A stretch of 64,000 bases of DNA from Thinopyrum elongatum (taxonomy: Eukaryota > Streptophyta > Magnoliopsida > Poales > Poaceae): assembly GCA_011799875.1 (NCBI GenBank), contig CM022299.1:214836070-214900069 (forward strand), given 5' to 3'. Position numbers and translations under genes: made by a program. Every line of letters starts with the position of its first letter. Position 1 is the first letter of the stretch. Shown here one piece after another: positions 45,061 to 57,810 of this stretch. The notes beneath the pieces are model-generated. The model searched no databases. It worked only from the letters and a program-made list of their open reading frames with translations, and had not been told where the DNA came from.

Positions 45061-46837
45061 CCCGACACCCCATTCCCCCCCCTCGCTACCCCCCCACTCC
45101 CCCGTTCCCTCTGGATCGGGATCGAGGACTCGCCCCGGCGCCCGACCCGCCCCGCCTCGACCCCGGCGACCTCGCCGGCGGCGGCCCCCGCCGTCACGCC
45201 GGCCTGCTCGACCGCCGGCCGCCGCACCAACGTCGCCTCGCCTCCCCGCCTCTTCTTCAAGGGCTCCACCGAGCCTCGCCGAACCCCCCCTGCGCCGCCT
45301 CTGTGAGCGCTCCCCCCCTCTCTCCCCGGTCGCCGCGACCCGCACCACGCCCGCACGCGCCCGAGCGCGCTCACCCCCCCGCTGCTGCCTGCTGTGCCAC
45401 TCGCGTCGGTGCCGACCGCGCCCTACCCCGCACGGCCCCTGCCCCAGCCCGCACTCCTCGCCTCTATCGCCGCGCGCACCGCGCGACTCCGCCGTGCCCT
45501 GGCCGCGCCAGCGCGCGTTCCCCGCGCCCCGCTCGCCCTCCCTCCGAGCCCCTGCTGCTCTGCCTTGCTGCCGCCGCCCGCCGCTGCTTGCTCGTTGCTG
45601 CCCGCCCGCAGCGACCGAGCCCGCGCCCCGCACCGCCCGCTCGCGCGCCTCGCCCGCCTCGTGCGCGCGTCCCACACCCCCTCCGGCCTCGCCCCGTTTG
45701 CCGCCCGCGCCCGCGCCCGCGCCCGACGCCCGCACGTGCTCGACCGCGCCCGCGCGGACGCGCCGCCCCGGTCGGCCCCTGTGCCACTGACCGCTGGGCC
45801 CGACCCCCCTGGCCCAATGACACATGGGGCCCACGGCCCCGAAACATTTTTAAAATTAAAATTAAAATTAATTAATAATTAATTAATTAATTAGTGAATT
45901 AATTAGTTTAATTAATCCTGATTAGGTTAATCTAATTAATTAATTAGTATAATTAAATAGTAATTAGTTAGTTAATCACTAATTAACTGGACAGTCTATG
46001 ACATGTGGGACCCACGTGTCAGGACGCCTGCTGATGTCATGCTGACATCATGATGACGTCAGCATAACACTGTTTCGGATAATGTTTATTTTATATAATT
46101 AAATAAATTTCAGAAATTAATAAAAACTTTAGAAAATCATATTAAATAATCCGTAACTCCGATGGAAAAACTTTGTACATGAAAGTTGCTCAGAACGACG
46201 AGACGAATTCGGATACGCAATCCGTTCGTCCGTCACGCGTCCCTATCTATCTGAACATGGAACCGTCCCCCTCCGGATCGTCTGTCCGATAATTCCAAAG
46301 ACCCGGGAAATATCATCAGATATTCTCCCGCTCCGTCTGATACGTGTAGTACTGCGTTAGACTACCCCTAGCACTGCGTATTGCCATGTTGTACATCGTG
46401 TTGCTCATGTTTGCTTTATATTTAATGTTTCTTCCCCCTCTTCTCTCCGGTAGACCCCGAGGCCGCTGCTGATGCCGCTGTGATCGACTACGTCACCAAC
46501 GACCCCTCCTTCTTGCTAGACCAACCAGGCAAGCCCCCCCCTTTTGATCATCCCGATATCGCCCATTCTATTTTCTCATGCTTGCATTAGAATTGCTGCT
46601 GCTACTGCTTTACCTATTCTGATGCATAGCCTGTTTACTTTAACCTGCTGTTGATAATTATCTGCATATCCTAAACTGCTTAGTATAGGCTGGGTAGAGA
46701 CCTATCAGTGACCCCACTTATCCTGACTGCCCTGCTGGATAATCCGAAGACCCGATCAACGGGATTGAAGACCATGCCCCGGCACCGCACCTCACCCCCT
46801 TAGTTGTAACGACACTGCAGCGTTACCACCGAGTGCC

Positions 46838-47040
46838 GAGGGTGATACCTCGTGTAGCACTTCTGATGTTAACTCTGTAGAGTACCTATTCGGTCGTGGT
46901 CATCGAGGGTGATTCCTCCTTCACCACTTCCGGTAACGACGCTGTCGTGCAACACATCAAGTGTGAACCCATCGAGGGTGATTCCTCCGAGTTCACCTTG
47001 ACGGATACATCGAGTGGGAATTCAATGAGGGTGATACCTC
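46838..47040 (+). repeat. Four copies of the imperfect palindrome GAGGGTGATNCCTC in the TE10 5' LTR
   Basis: Starts at 46838, 46905, 46974 and 47027 (spacing 67, 69 and 53 bp), each inside otherwise different sequence. Equivalent arrays occur in the TE10 3' LTR (about 53571-53775), TE9 (about 56115-56330 and 62855-63065) and TE8. Confidence 0.8.
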
Positions 47041-47771
47041 GGATTCCCCTGATGTTATAGACACACGGATACTTGGACTTTACACTGTTACTTGGATAGG
47101 CGGGTCGACCCTGAGGGGTACCCGCGTGCGCCTGAGAGGCGAGTGTTGTGAAGACGGGTGCCTGTATGGTGCCCGAGTGCTGAATACGAGGCGCGGCTGG
47201 GCATTCTTAACCCTTGCAGCAAGTCCTTGAGACGGGCCGACGGGGTCACATCTTTCGTGAGTCTCTGCTCGTTACCGCAAGCCCTAGTCCATTAACGATT
47301 TGGATATTTGATCCGAGCAGGTCTCTGGCCTGATAGCACTAACCATCACGTGGGCATAGTATGGGCGTTCTGCATCGTATGCATCAGCCGAAAGCTCTGT
47401 CAGATGTCCAGTTCAGTAGTGCGGCATGGAGTGATTGGCGCCATTCCCGACAGAGGTGGTGCTTGGATCTGTGCCATGTGCGCAACGACCCGGAGGGCGA
47501 GGGGCGATGGCCAAGACCCCCTTGCGCTTAGGATGTAGACCGGCAGGGACCTCTCTGCTGAGCTGTAGGTAGGGTTGCGATGTGTCGTTTGGCCGAGGCC
47601 GGGCATGACCCAGGAAAGTGTGTCCGGCCGGAGTTAATCGAGCGTGTTGGGTAAGTTGGTGCACCCCTGCAGGGAAGAAAACTTCTATCGATAGCCTATC
47701 CTACGGTAACGGACACTCGGAGTTGTATCCCGATCGATACAGCTAGAAGATGAGATGAGACCTGGATATGA

Positions 47772-47890
47772 GGCTCTGGGATTGCTTCTCACAGGGAGTC
47801 GAGAAGGGATCTCAGGACGAGGTTGATGACTGTATGGCTCTGGGATTGCTTTCTCGCAGGGAGTCGAGAAAGGATCTCTGGGTGAGGATG
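47772..47890 (+). repeat. Tandem hairpin module (64-bp period) in the TE10 LTR
   Basis: GGCTCTGGGATTGCT recurs at 47772 and 47836. The second unit contains a perfect 8-bp inverted repeat, CTTTCTCG (47849-47856) and CGAGAAAG (47865-47872), with loop CAGGGAGT. The module is present in all LTRs of TE9 and TE10. Confidence 0.75.
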
Positions 47891-48543
47891 AGACTTAATG
47901 ATACTGCTACATTATATTGTACTGTTCTACTCTCTTCTATTGCTGCAAGACCTCTGAAGATGCTAGTCTTCGATAGGACTAGGCCTCCTCTCTATTTTGG
48001 CATTTCTGCAGCCCAGTCCACATATACAGCCTCTCTTTGAAAATGTTGCATATGTAGTGTAGATCCTTGCTTGCAGAGTACTTCTGAGTACTCACGGTTG
48101 CTTTGTTTTCCTTTTCTCCCCATATCAGTTTGTCGTGACCAAGATGACGGAGCCCCTGAGACAGCTGTCCCTGCCGACGATCGCTACTACTACCCCGAGG
48201 GTGGTTACTGCTACGAGTTGACTGACGGCCAGGAGTAGGATCGGAGGGTCCCAGGCAGGAGGCCTACGCCTTTCGATCGTAGTGTTTTACTTTGCCCCGC
48301 CTTTCTAAAGGCCTTTCTGTGCTTTCTTTTATATCTGTACTCAGATATCTGATGCTTCCACTGACGCTTGTATGCAAGCTTATGTATTCGAGCCCTCGAG
48401 GCCCCTGGCTTGTAATATAAAGCTTGTATGACTTTATTTCTGTTTTAGAGTTGTGTTGTGATATCTTCCCGTGAGTCCTTAGGCTTGATCGTGTGCATTT
48501 GCGTGTATGATTAGTGCACGATTGGGCCGGGGGCGTCACAAGT

Positions 48544-48555
48544 TGGTATCAGAGC
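48544..48555 (+). other. TE10 primer-binding site (initiator tRNA-Met)
   Basis: TGGTATCAGAGC, 3 nt after the LTR. Confidence 0.92.
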
Positions 48556-49040
48556 CGACTGACTGTAGGAACCCCCCTTTCCAACTCCTTGGCCGATGTT
48601 GAGTCTAGTAACCGAAAACTATTTTATTAACTTGGCTGTGTGGCTTACGGGCCCACGTCGCCAATTGGGTGGTATTAGGATCCTTTACTCCTCGACCTTT
48701 ACTCTGGGAGTCTGATCTCTCTTCTATTCAGGTTAATTTTTTTACTAACTCCAACATTAGGATCTCATAATCATATTCTCCCGGAGACCTGGATATTCGC
48801 AACTGATCCTTTCCTTGGAACGATTAGTCTGATAATCATCATTTTCCTTTCCATTGGTTTGATTAACCTTTCCTTTACAAGTATCTTACGCTTCTCACAC
48901 TGTCATTTGACACTTTTGGAATCTCTCGGCAAAATGTGTCGTGTTCAGCGGCAACATTTTGACTTCTTTCGAGATGTTAAATGAATTCTTGAACAGCAAT
49001 TCCATCCTTGCCTCTAGTGGTCGGTGATCTCATCGTCAAC
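48556..49040 (+). other. TE10 leader and deletion joint
   Basis: Leader related to the TE9 leader (57811-58189) up to about 48920; then an untraceable stretch that leads into pol at about 49050. The extra ORF, gag, protease and most of RT are lost here. Confidence 0.65.
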
Positions 49041-51233
49041 CTCTTTGACTACCTGCCCACGAATTGCTGTTAACCCGGAACGAGTTCAGGCTATTCTGGA
49101 CTGGACTCCTCCGAAGAACGTCAAGCAAGTGAGAAGTTTTCTCGGCCTTGCAAGCTATTGCCGTCGATTTGTCGAGAACTTTTCTAAGATTGCTAAGCCT
49201 TTGACTAATCTGCTTCACAAGGGCGTTAAATTTGAATGGACAAAAAAATGTCAGGAAAGTTTCCAGACACTCAAAGACAAGCTGACATCTGCCCCAGTAC
49301 TATCTCCTCCGGATACCCGCAAAGACTTTGTGATTTATTGTGACGCATCCCGTGAAGGATTAGGCTGTGTCCTAATGCAAGAGCGTAAAGTGATTGCCTA
49401 TGGCTCTCGTCAGTTGCGCCCACATGAAGAGAATTATCCGGTACATGATCTAGAACTAGCTGCTGTCATCTATGCACTGCAGTTGTGGCGACATTACCTC
49501 CTCGGTAATCGTTGCGAGATATACACAGATCATAAAAGTCTGAAGTACTTGTTCACTCAACCTTCTCTAAACCTCCGTCAGCAAAGATGGATGGAGGCCA
49601 TTGCGGACTATGATTTGGGTATTTCCTATACCCCTGGCAAGGCTAACGTGATGGCTAATGCCTTAAGCCGCAAGTCCTATTGCGACAACCTCATGGTTAG
49701 GCGAGCTCAACCTCGTCTTTTTGAAGAACTGTGCAAGCTGAATCTGCGTATTGTTCCACAGGGTTCTCTTCATAACCTTGTGATACAACCAGATCTTGAG
49801 AAAGCTTTTAAGAATGCCCAAGCTAAAGATGCTGAGATTGATCTGATGAAGAAAGATCTTCACCTTCAAAAGTACAGGGATTTCTCGCTGTCTGAAGATG
49901 GAACCTTGTATTTCAGAAACCGCATTGTCGTACCTCGCTTCGAACTTATGACCGACAAGGTCATGAAGGAGGCACATGATACCCCGCAGTCTATTCATCC
50001 GGGTAGCACCAAGATGTATCGTGATCTCCGTCAAAGGTATTGGTGGTCTAAAATGAAGCAGGACATTGCTCGATATGTTGCTGAATGTGATGTGTGTCAT
50101 CGTGTTAAAGCAGAACATCAGAAACCAGCTGGAATTCTGCAACCGCTTCCTATTCCTCTATGGAAATGGGATAAGGTTCAGATGGATTTCGTTACAGGAC
50201 TTCCCAGGTCACAGAAGGGTCACGATGCTATTCTTGTCGTCGTCGACCAACTTTCTAAAGTTGCATACTTTCTGCCCGTCAAGGAAACTATCACTGCTAG
50301 CCAGTTAGCAGAGTTAAATATCTCCAGAATTGTATCACTCCACGGTATTCCGAAGGAGATCAGTTCGGACCGTGGCGGTCTTTTCACCTCCAAGTTCTAG
50401 GAAAGTTTCCAAACAGCTATGGGAACTCATATTACCTGGAGTTCAGCTTATCACCCCCAATCCCAAGGCCAAGTCGAGCGAGTCAATCAAGTGCTTGAAG
50501 ACATGCTTCGGGCTTGTGTTATTTCATTCGGTAAGAAGTGGGAAGAATCTCTTCCATATGCCGAATTCTCTTACAAAAACAGCTATCAAGCCAGCTTGAA
50601 ATGGCCCCCTTCGAAGTTCTATATGGACGTAAGTGTCGAACCCCTCTGAATTGGTCAGAAACTGGGGAACGACCGCTCGTGGGTCCGGATATTATTCAAC
50701 ACGCCGAAGAACAAGTCCGTATTGTCCGGGAGAATCTCAAGGCGGCTGAGGACCGCCAGAAGAGCAACTATGATCGCAAACGATGGGGTTTGACTTATCA
50801 ACCTGGTGATCAAGCTTATCTTTGTGTCACTCCTATGAAGGGCACTCACCGTTTTGGAATCAAGGGCAAGCTAGCTCCACGCTATATTGGTCCTTTCCGC
50901 ATAATTGCTAGACGTGGTCAAGTGGCTTATAAATTGGAGTTACCGCTGCAGTTCTCTCATATCCACGACGTCTTCCATGTGTCGCAACTTCGTAAATGCT
51001 TCAAGGAATCTCCGCACTGAGCTGTGGATCATGAAATGCTCGAATTGCATGATGATCTTTCATATAAGGAACATCCGATCCGCATTCTCGATGAAGCTGA
51101 ACGTCGGACCCGTCAGAAGGTTACCAAGTTCCTCAAAGTGCAGTGGTCAAATCATACTGAAGATGAAGCCACTTGGGAACGCGAGGATAATCTTCGTGCG
51201 GAATACCCCGAACTTTTTCCTTCTACCTCTTAA
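49024..51233 (+). pseudogene. TE10 pol fragment: RT end, RNase H, integrase, chromodomain
   Basis: Positions refer to the first frame, which opens at 49024. Residues 14-90 are the RT C-terminal connection ([17 protein letters not shown]). RNase H follows, with D107, E144 and D169; the fourth acidic position reads N212 ([10 protein letters not shown]) instead of Asp. The integrase has an H2C2 finger (H318, H325, C355, C358), then core D388 and D449. A TAG at 50398-50400 (a likely TGG-to-TAG change) interrupts just after FTSKF; the same frame continues with QGQVERVNQ, holding the third catalytic Glu. A 1-nt loss near 50599 shifts the frame; the rest is in the frame open from 50538. A TGA at 51018-51020 precedes the chromodomain-like end (YKEHPIRIL, then VQWSNHTEDEATWE, to 51233). 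The chromodomain marks it as a Tekay-type chromovirus. Confidence 0.9.
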
Positions 51234-51254
51234 TTCTCGGGACGAGAATTCTTG

Positions 51255-51269
51255 TTAGTGGAGGAGATT
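51255..51269 (+). other. TE10 polypurine tract
   Basis: TTAGTGGAGGAGATT directly before TGTAACACC. The identical arrangement is at 60346-60360 in TE9. Confidence 0.82.
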
Positions 51270-54200
51270 TGTAACACCCCCCGTGGTTAACTACAGTAAT
51301 CACCCTTTTGATTATGCCATGTCATCATGTTTAACAGTGCATGATCATCATTAGCATTATATTGCATTTCAACTCCTAAGTCAAATTCAAATTTAAATAA
51401 AAGTGGAAAATAAAAGTTGTCCAGCATAAAAACTAAAATGTTCAATAAATAACAAATATTGCAGAGGCTAATCTAAAATTGTAACCAATAATTAATAAAT
51501 TAATTAGGTGGCTCAAACTTTACCAAAACAGCAATGATTAATGCATTTTAATTATTATAAAAATTGTGTGAGATCCATTTAACTCCAAACTAATTTTTGG
51601 TAGTAGTAGAGGATGCCTAGTAATTATTGGAACAATTGCTATGTTTTACAAAAACCATTTTAAGGCCTAACTATTTACTAAACAGAGACGTATGAATAAA
51701 TAAATAAAAAGAAAAAGACAGAAAGAAAAACAAAAGAAAAAGAAAAGGAAAAAGAGAACCCCCCCTGGGCCAACTGGGCTACAGCCCAGCCGGCCGGCCC
51801 ACCCCCGCCCCCCCTATATGGCCTCCCCCAGGAGGCCGAAACCCTAGCCCGACACCCCATCCCCCCCCCTCGCTAGCCCCCCCACTCCCCGTTCCCTCTG
51901 GATCGGGATCGAGGAGCGCCCCGGCGCCCGACCCGCCCCGCCTCGACCCGGCGACCTGCCGGCGGCCGCCCCCCGCCGTCACGCCGGCCTGCTCGACCGC
52001 CGGCCGCCGCACCAACGTCGCCTCGCCTCCCCGCCTCTTCTTCAACGGCTCCACCGAGCCTCGCTGAACCCCCCCTGCGCCGCCTCTGTGAGCGCTCCCC
52101 CCTCTCTCCCAGGTCGCCGCGACACGCACCGCGCCCGAGCGAGCTCACCCCCCCCCCCCACGCTGCCTGCTGCGCCACTCGCGCCGGTGCCGACCGCGCC
52201 CTACCCCGCGCGGCCCCTGCCCCAGCCCGCTCTCCTCGCCTCTATCGCCGCGCGCACCGCGCGACTCCGCCGCGCCCTGGCCGCGCCAGCACGCGCTCCC
52301 CGCGCCCCGCTCGCCCTCCCTCCGAGCCCCTGCTGCTCTGCCTTGCTGCCGCCGCCAGCCGCTGCTTGCTCGTCGCTGCTCGCCCGCAGCGACCGAGCCC
52401 GCGCCCCGCACCGCTCGCTCGCGCGCCTCGCCCGCCTCGCGCGCGCGTCCCACACCCCCTCCGGCCTAGCCCCGTTCGCCGCCCGCGCCCGCGCGTGCCC
52501 GACCGCGCCCGCGCGCACGCGCCGCCCCGGTCGAACCCTGTGCCACTGACCGCTGGGCCCGACCCCCCTGGCCCAATGACACTTGGGCCCATGGCCCCGA
52601 AACGTTTTTAAAATTAAAATTAAAAATTATTAATAATTAATTAATTAATCCTGATTAGGTTAATCTAATTAATTAATTAGTTTAATTAAATAGCAATTAG
52701 TTAGTTAATCACTAATTAACTGGACAGTCTATGACATGTGGGACCCACGTGTCAGGACTCCTGCTGATGTCATGCTGACGTCATGATGACGTCAGCATAA
52801 CACTGTTTCGGATAATGTTTATTTTATATAATTAAATAAATTCCAGAAATTAATAAAAACTTTAGAAAATCATATTAAATAATCCGTAACTCCGATGGAA
52901 AAACTTTGTACATGAAAGTTGCTCCGAACGACGAGACGAATTCGGATACGTGGTCCGTTCGTCCGTCACGCATCCCTATCTATCCGAACATGGAACCGTC
53001 CCCCTCCGGATCGTCTGTCCGATAATTCCAAAGACCCGGGAAATATCGTCAGATATTCTCCTGCTCCGTCTGATACGTGTAGTACTGCGTTAGACTACCC
53101 CTAGCACTGCGTATTGCCATGTCGTACATCGTGTTGCTCATGTTTGCTTTATATTTACTGTTTCTTCCCCCTCTTCTCTCGGGTAGACACCGAGTCCGCT
53201 GCTGATGCCGCTGTGATCGACTACGTCACCAACGACCCCTCCTTCTTGCCAGAGCAACCAGGCAAGCCCTCCCCCTTTTGATCATCCTGATATCGCCCAT
53301 TCTATTTTCTCATGCTTGCATTAGAATTGCTGCTGCTACTGCTTTACCTATTCTGATGCATAGCCTGTTTACTGTAACCTGCTGTTGATAATTATCTGCA
53401 TATCCTAAACTGCTTAGTATAGGCTGGGTAGAGACCTATCAGTGACCCCACTTATCTTGACTGCCCTACTGGATAATCCGAAGACCCGATCAACGGGATT
53501 GAAGACCAGGCCCCGGCACCGCACCTCACCCCCTTAGTTGTAACGACACTGCAGCGTTACCACCGAGTGCCGAGGGTGATACCTCATGTAGCACTTCTGA
53601 TGTTAACTCTATAGAGTAGCTATTCGGTCGTGGTCATTGAGAGTGATTCCTCCTTCACCACTTCTGGTAACGACGCTGTCGTGCAACACATCAAGTGTGA
53701 ACCCATCGAGGGTGATTCCTCCGAGTTCACCTTGACGGATACATCGAGTGGGAATTCAATGAGGGTGATACCTCGGATTCCCCTGATGTTATAGACACAC
53801 GGATACTTGGACTTTACACTGTTACTTGGATAGGCGGGTCGACCCTGAGGGGTACCCGCGTGCGCCTGAGAGGCGAGTGTTGTGAAGACGGGTGCCTGTA
53901 TGGTGCCCGAGTGCTGAATACGAGGCGCGGCCGGGCATTCTTAACCCTTGCAGCAAGTCCTCGAGACGGGGCGACGGGGTCACATCTTTCGTGAGTCTCT
54001 GCTCGTTACCGCAAGCCCTAGTCCATTAACGATTTGGATATTTAATCCGAGCAGGTCTCTGGCCTGATAGCACTAACCATCACGTGGGCATAGTATGGGC
54101 GTTCTGCATCGTATGCATCAGCCGAAAGCTCTGTCAGATGTCCAGTTCAGTAGTGCGGCATGGAGTGATTGGCGCCATTCCCGACAGAGGTGGTGCTTGG

Positions 54201-55261
54201 ATCTGTGCCATGTGCGCAACGACCCAGAGGGCGAGGGGCGATGGCCAAGACCCCCTTGCGCTTAGGATGTAGACCGGCGGGGACCTCTCTGCTGAGCTGT
54301 AGGTAGGGTTGCGATGTGTCGTTTGGCCGAGGCCTGGCATGACCCAGGAAAGTGTGTCCGGCCAGAGTTAATCGAGCGTGTTGGGTAAGTTGGTGCACCC
54401 CTGCAGGGAAGAAAACTTCTATCGATAGCCTATCCTACGGTAACGGACACTCGGAGTTGTATCCCGTTCGATACAGCTAGAAGATGAGATGAGACCTGGA
54501 TATGAGGCTCTGGGATTGCTTCTCGCAGGGAGTCGAGAAGGGATCTCAGGACGAGGTTGATGACTGTATGGCTGTGGGATTGCTTTCTCGCAGGGAGTCG
54601 AGAAAGGATCTCTGGGTGAGGATGAGACTTAATGATACTGCTACATTATATTGTACTGTTCTACTCTCTTCTATTGCTGCAAGACCTCTGAAGATGCTAG
54701 TCTTCGATAGGACTAGGCCTCCTCTCTATTCTGGCATTTCTGCAGCCCAGTCCACATATACAGCCTCTCTTTGAAAATGTTGCATATGTAGTGTAGATCC
54801 TTGCTTGCTGAGTACTTCTGAGTACTCACGGTTGCTTTGTTTTACTTTTGTCCCCATATCAGTTTGTCGTGACCAAGATGACGGAGCCCCTGAGACAGCT
54901 GTCCCTGCCGACGATCGCTACTACTACCCCGAGGGTGGTTACTGCTACGAGTTGACTGACGACCAGGAGTAGGATCGGAGGGTCCCAGGCAGGAGGCCTA
55001 CGCCTTTCGATCATAGTGTTTTACTTTGCCCCGCCTTTCTAAAGGCCTTTCTGTGCTTTCTTTTATATCTATACTCAGATATCTGATGCTTGTACGCAAG
55101 CTTATGTATTCGAGCCCTCGAGGCCCCTGGCTTGTAATATAAAGCTTGTATGACTTTATTTATGTTTTAGAGTTGTGTTGTGATATCTTCCCGTGAGTCC
55201 TTAGGCTTGATTGTGTGCATTTGCGTGCATGATTAGTGCACGATTGGGCCGGGGCATCACA
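51270..55261 (+). repeat. TE10 3' LTR
   Basis: Partner of 44478-48540. It differs by scattered substitutions and small deletions in the C-rich and TTAATTA-rich parts, and ends GGGGCATCACA. Confidence 0.92.
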
Positions 55262-57795
55262 ATGTGGGCCCCACATGTCAGGTTTGACTCTGCTCAGCCG
55301 GCTGTTGACTGCTGACATCACCATTATGTCATGCTGACGTCACCAAACACTGTTCTGGATAATGTTGATTTAAATAATTAAATAAATTCCAGAAATTAAT
55401 AAAATATTTAGAAAATCATATCTTTTAAACCGTAACTCCGATGAAAATAATTTATATATGAAAAATGCTGAGAATTTGGAGACGGATCCGAATACGCGGG
55501 CCGTTCGTCCATCGCACATGCCTAACTATCCGAACATGCAACCGTTCCTCTCCGGTCATCTATTTGACATATGTCCGGAACCGGGAAAACATTCCCGGAT
55601 GTTTTACCTCTTCACCTAAATCGTGTAGCACCACGTCAGAACACCCGCTAGCTCTGTGTAGTGTCATGACATGCTATTGTTTGCTTTGTATTTACTGTTT
55701 CTTCCCCCTCTTCTCTCTCAATAGATCCTGACACCGACGTCGTCCCCGAGACCGACTCAGCTCCGAAGACCGAAGACACCATTGACGACCTTGCCCTTGC
55801 CGCCGAGCAACCAGGCAAGCCCCCCGTTTTTTATCATCCCGATATCGCCCATTCTATTTTCTCATGCTTGCATTAGAATTGCTGCTGCTGTTGCTTTACC
55901 TATTCTGATGCATAGCCTGTTTACTGTAACCTGCTGTTGATAATTACCTGCATATCCTAAACTGCTTAGTATAGGCTGGGTGGAGACCTATCAGTGACCC
56001 CACTAGTCCTGACCGCCCCACTGGATTATCCGAAGACCCGATCAACGGGATTGAAGACCAGGCCCCGGCACCGCACATCACCCCCCCTTAGTTGTAACGA
56101 CACTGCAGCGTTACTATCAAGTGCCGAGGGTGAAACCTCTTGTAGCACTTCTGATGTTAACTCTGTAGAGTAGCTATTCGGTCGTGGTCATCGAGGGTGA
56201 TTCCTCGTTCTCCACTTCCGATACGACCCTGTCGTGCAACACACCAAGTGTGAACCCATCGAGGGTGGTTCCTCCTAAGTTCACCTTGACGGATACATTG
56301 AGTAGGAATCCAACGAGGGTGATACCTCGGATTCCCCTGATGTTATGGGCACACAGATACTTGGATTTTACACTGTTACTTGGAAGGCGGGTCGACCCTG
56401 AGGGGTACCCGTATGTGATGTGAAGACGGGTTGCCTGGATGGTGCCCGAGTGGTGAATACGATGCGTGGCCGGGCATTCTTGACACTTGCCGCAAGTCCC
56501 CGAGACGGGGCGACGGGGTCACATCTTTCGTGAGTCTCTGCTCGTTACCGCAAGCCCTAGTCCACTAATGATTTGGATATTTGATCCGAGCGGGCCTCTA
56601 GCCTTATAGCACTAACCATCACGTGGGCATAGTATGGGCGTTCTGCATCGTAGCATCAGCCGAAAGCTCTGTCAGACGTCTAGTTCAGCCTTGCGGCCGG
56701 GACGGACCGGCGCCCTCCTGGTGCCTGGCTTCACCCTGCTCGCAACGACCCAGAGTGCACAGGGCGATGGCCAAGACCCCTGAGCGCTTAGGATGTAGAC
56801 AGGCGGGGACCTCTCTGCTGAGCTGTAGATAGGGCTGCGGTGTATCATTTGGCCGAGGTCGGGCATGACCCAGGAAAGTGTGTCCGGCCGAAGTTAATCG
56901 AGCGTGTTGGGTAAGTTGGTGCACCCCTGCAGGGAAGAACACATCTATCGATAGCCGGTCCTACGGTAAAGGACACTCGGAGTTGTATCCCAATCGACAC
57001 AACTAGACTGTGAGATGATACCTGGATACTATGGCTCTGGGATTGCTTCTCGCAGGGAGTCGAGAAGGGATCTCTGGACGAGGTTGATGACAGTATGGCT
57101 CTGGGATTGCTTTCTCGCAGGGATTCGAGAAAGGATCTCTGGGTGAGGTTGATAACCTTACTACTTTTTATTGTACTGTTCTACTCTCTTCTATTACAGC
57201 AAGACCGCTGAAGATGCTAGTCTTCGATAGGACTAGGCTTCCCCCTCTACTCTGGCATTTCTGCAGCCCAGTCCACATATACAGCCTACCTTTGATAATG
57301 TTGCATATGTAGTGTAGTTCCTTGCTTGCTGAGCACTTCGGAGTACTCATGGTTGCTTTGCTTTCTTTTCTCCCCATATCAGTTTGTCGTGACCAGATGA
57401 TGGAGCCCCTGAGACAACTGACCCGCTGACGATCTACTACTACCTTTCGGAGGGTGGTTACTTCTACGAGCATGCTGATGACCAGGAGTAGGTTCGGAGG
57501 GTCCCAGGCAGGAGGCCTGCGCCTTTCGATCGTAGTGTTTTATTTTGCCCCGCCTTTCTAAAGGCCTCTCTGTATCTCTTTTAATATCTGTACTCAGATA
57601 TCTGATGCTTCCGCTGACGCTTGTATGCCATCGAGCTATGTATTCGAGCCCTTGAGGCCCTGGCTTGTAATATAAAGCTTGTATGACTTTATTTATGTTT
57701 TAGAGTTGTGTTGTGATATCTTCCCGTGAGTCCTTAGGCTTGATCGTGTGCATTTGCGTGTATGATTAGTGCACGATTGAGCCAGGGGCGTCACA
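55262..57795 (+). repeat. TE9 5' LTR, second segment
   Basis: Resumes after TE10; the first five bases are the right ATGTG duplication. It ends AGGGGCGTCACA at 57795. It contains the GAGGGTG motifs and the hairpin module, and a further frame at 55465-55731 that recurs in the 3' LTR; none is a gene. Confidence 0.9.
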
Positions 57796-57798
57796 AGT

Positions 57799-57810
57799 TG
57801 GTATCAGAGC
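57799..57810 (+). other. TE9 primer-binding site (initiator tRNA-Met)
   Basis: TGGTATCAGAGC, 3 nt after the LTR end. Confidence 0.92.

Larger units (their letters stand above)
44478..48540 (+). repeat. TE10 5' LTR
   Basis: TGTAACACCCCCGATGG to GGGGGCGTCACA. Distinct parts: an A/T-rich start, a C-rich block (about 45000-45840), a TTAATTA-rich tract (45845-45985), four GAGGGTGATNCCTC motifs (starts 46838, 46905, 46974, 47027), a duplicated hairpin module (about 47772-47890), and a U5 end rich in T. Long Arg/Pro/Ala frames (45303-45882 and others) are compositional. Confidence 0.92.
44478..55261 (+). mobile_element. TE10: Tekay-like chromovirus with RNase H, integrase and chromodomain but no gag, protease or RT
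   Basis: Two LTRs (44478-48540, 4063 bp; 51270-55261, 3992 bp) surround a 2.7 kb interior, bounded by perfect 5-bp duplications ATGTG (44473-44477 and 55262-55266). The uninterrupted 3' LTR of TE9 (around 61995-62015) shows the empty site. The interior has a primer-binding site for initiator tRNA-Met, a short leader, then a pol fragment with the chromodomain end. Large internal deletion plus two stops and one frameshift leave it non-autonomous. The LTRs look very similar, suggesting a fairly young insertion. Confidence 0.94.

Noticed and set aside
45303..45882. Pro/Ala/Arg-rich frames up to 280 codons
   Set aside because: Located in the TE10 5' LTR; the 3' LTR copy (52088-52611) has different reading-frame lengths because of indels, so there is no protein constraint.
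46838..47040. Regular repeats suggesting a CRISPR array
   Set aside because: Only four 14-bp imperfect palindromes with irregular spacing, in a plant LTR.
47308..48040. Plus frames with Cys-rich residues
   Set aside because: They repeat in every TE9/TE10 LTR copy (54084-54774, 56623-56832, 63357-63566) and span the motif and hairpin arrays; no domain.
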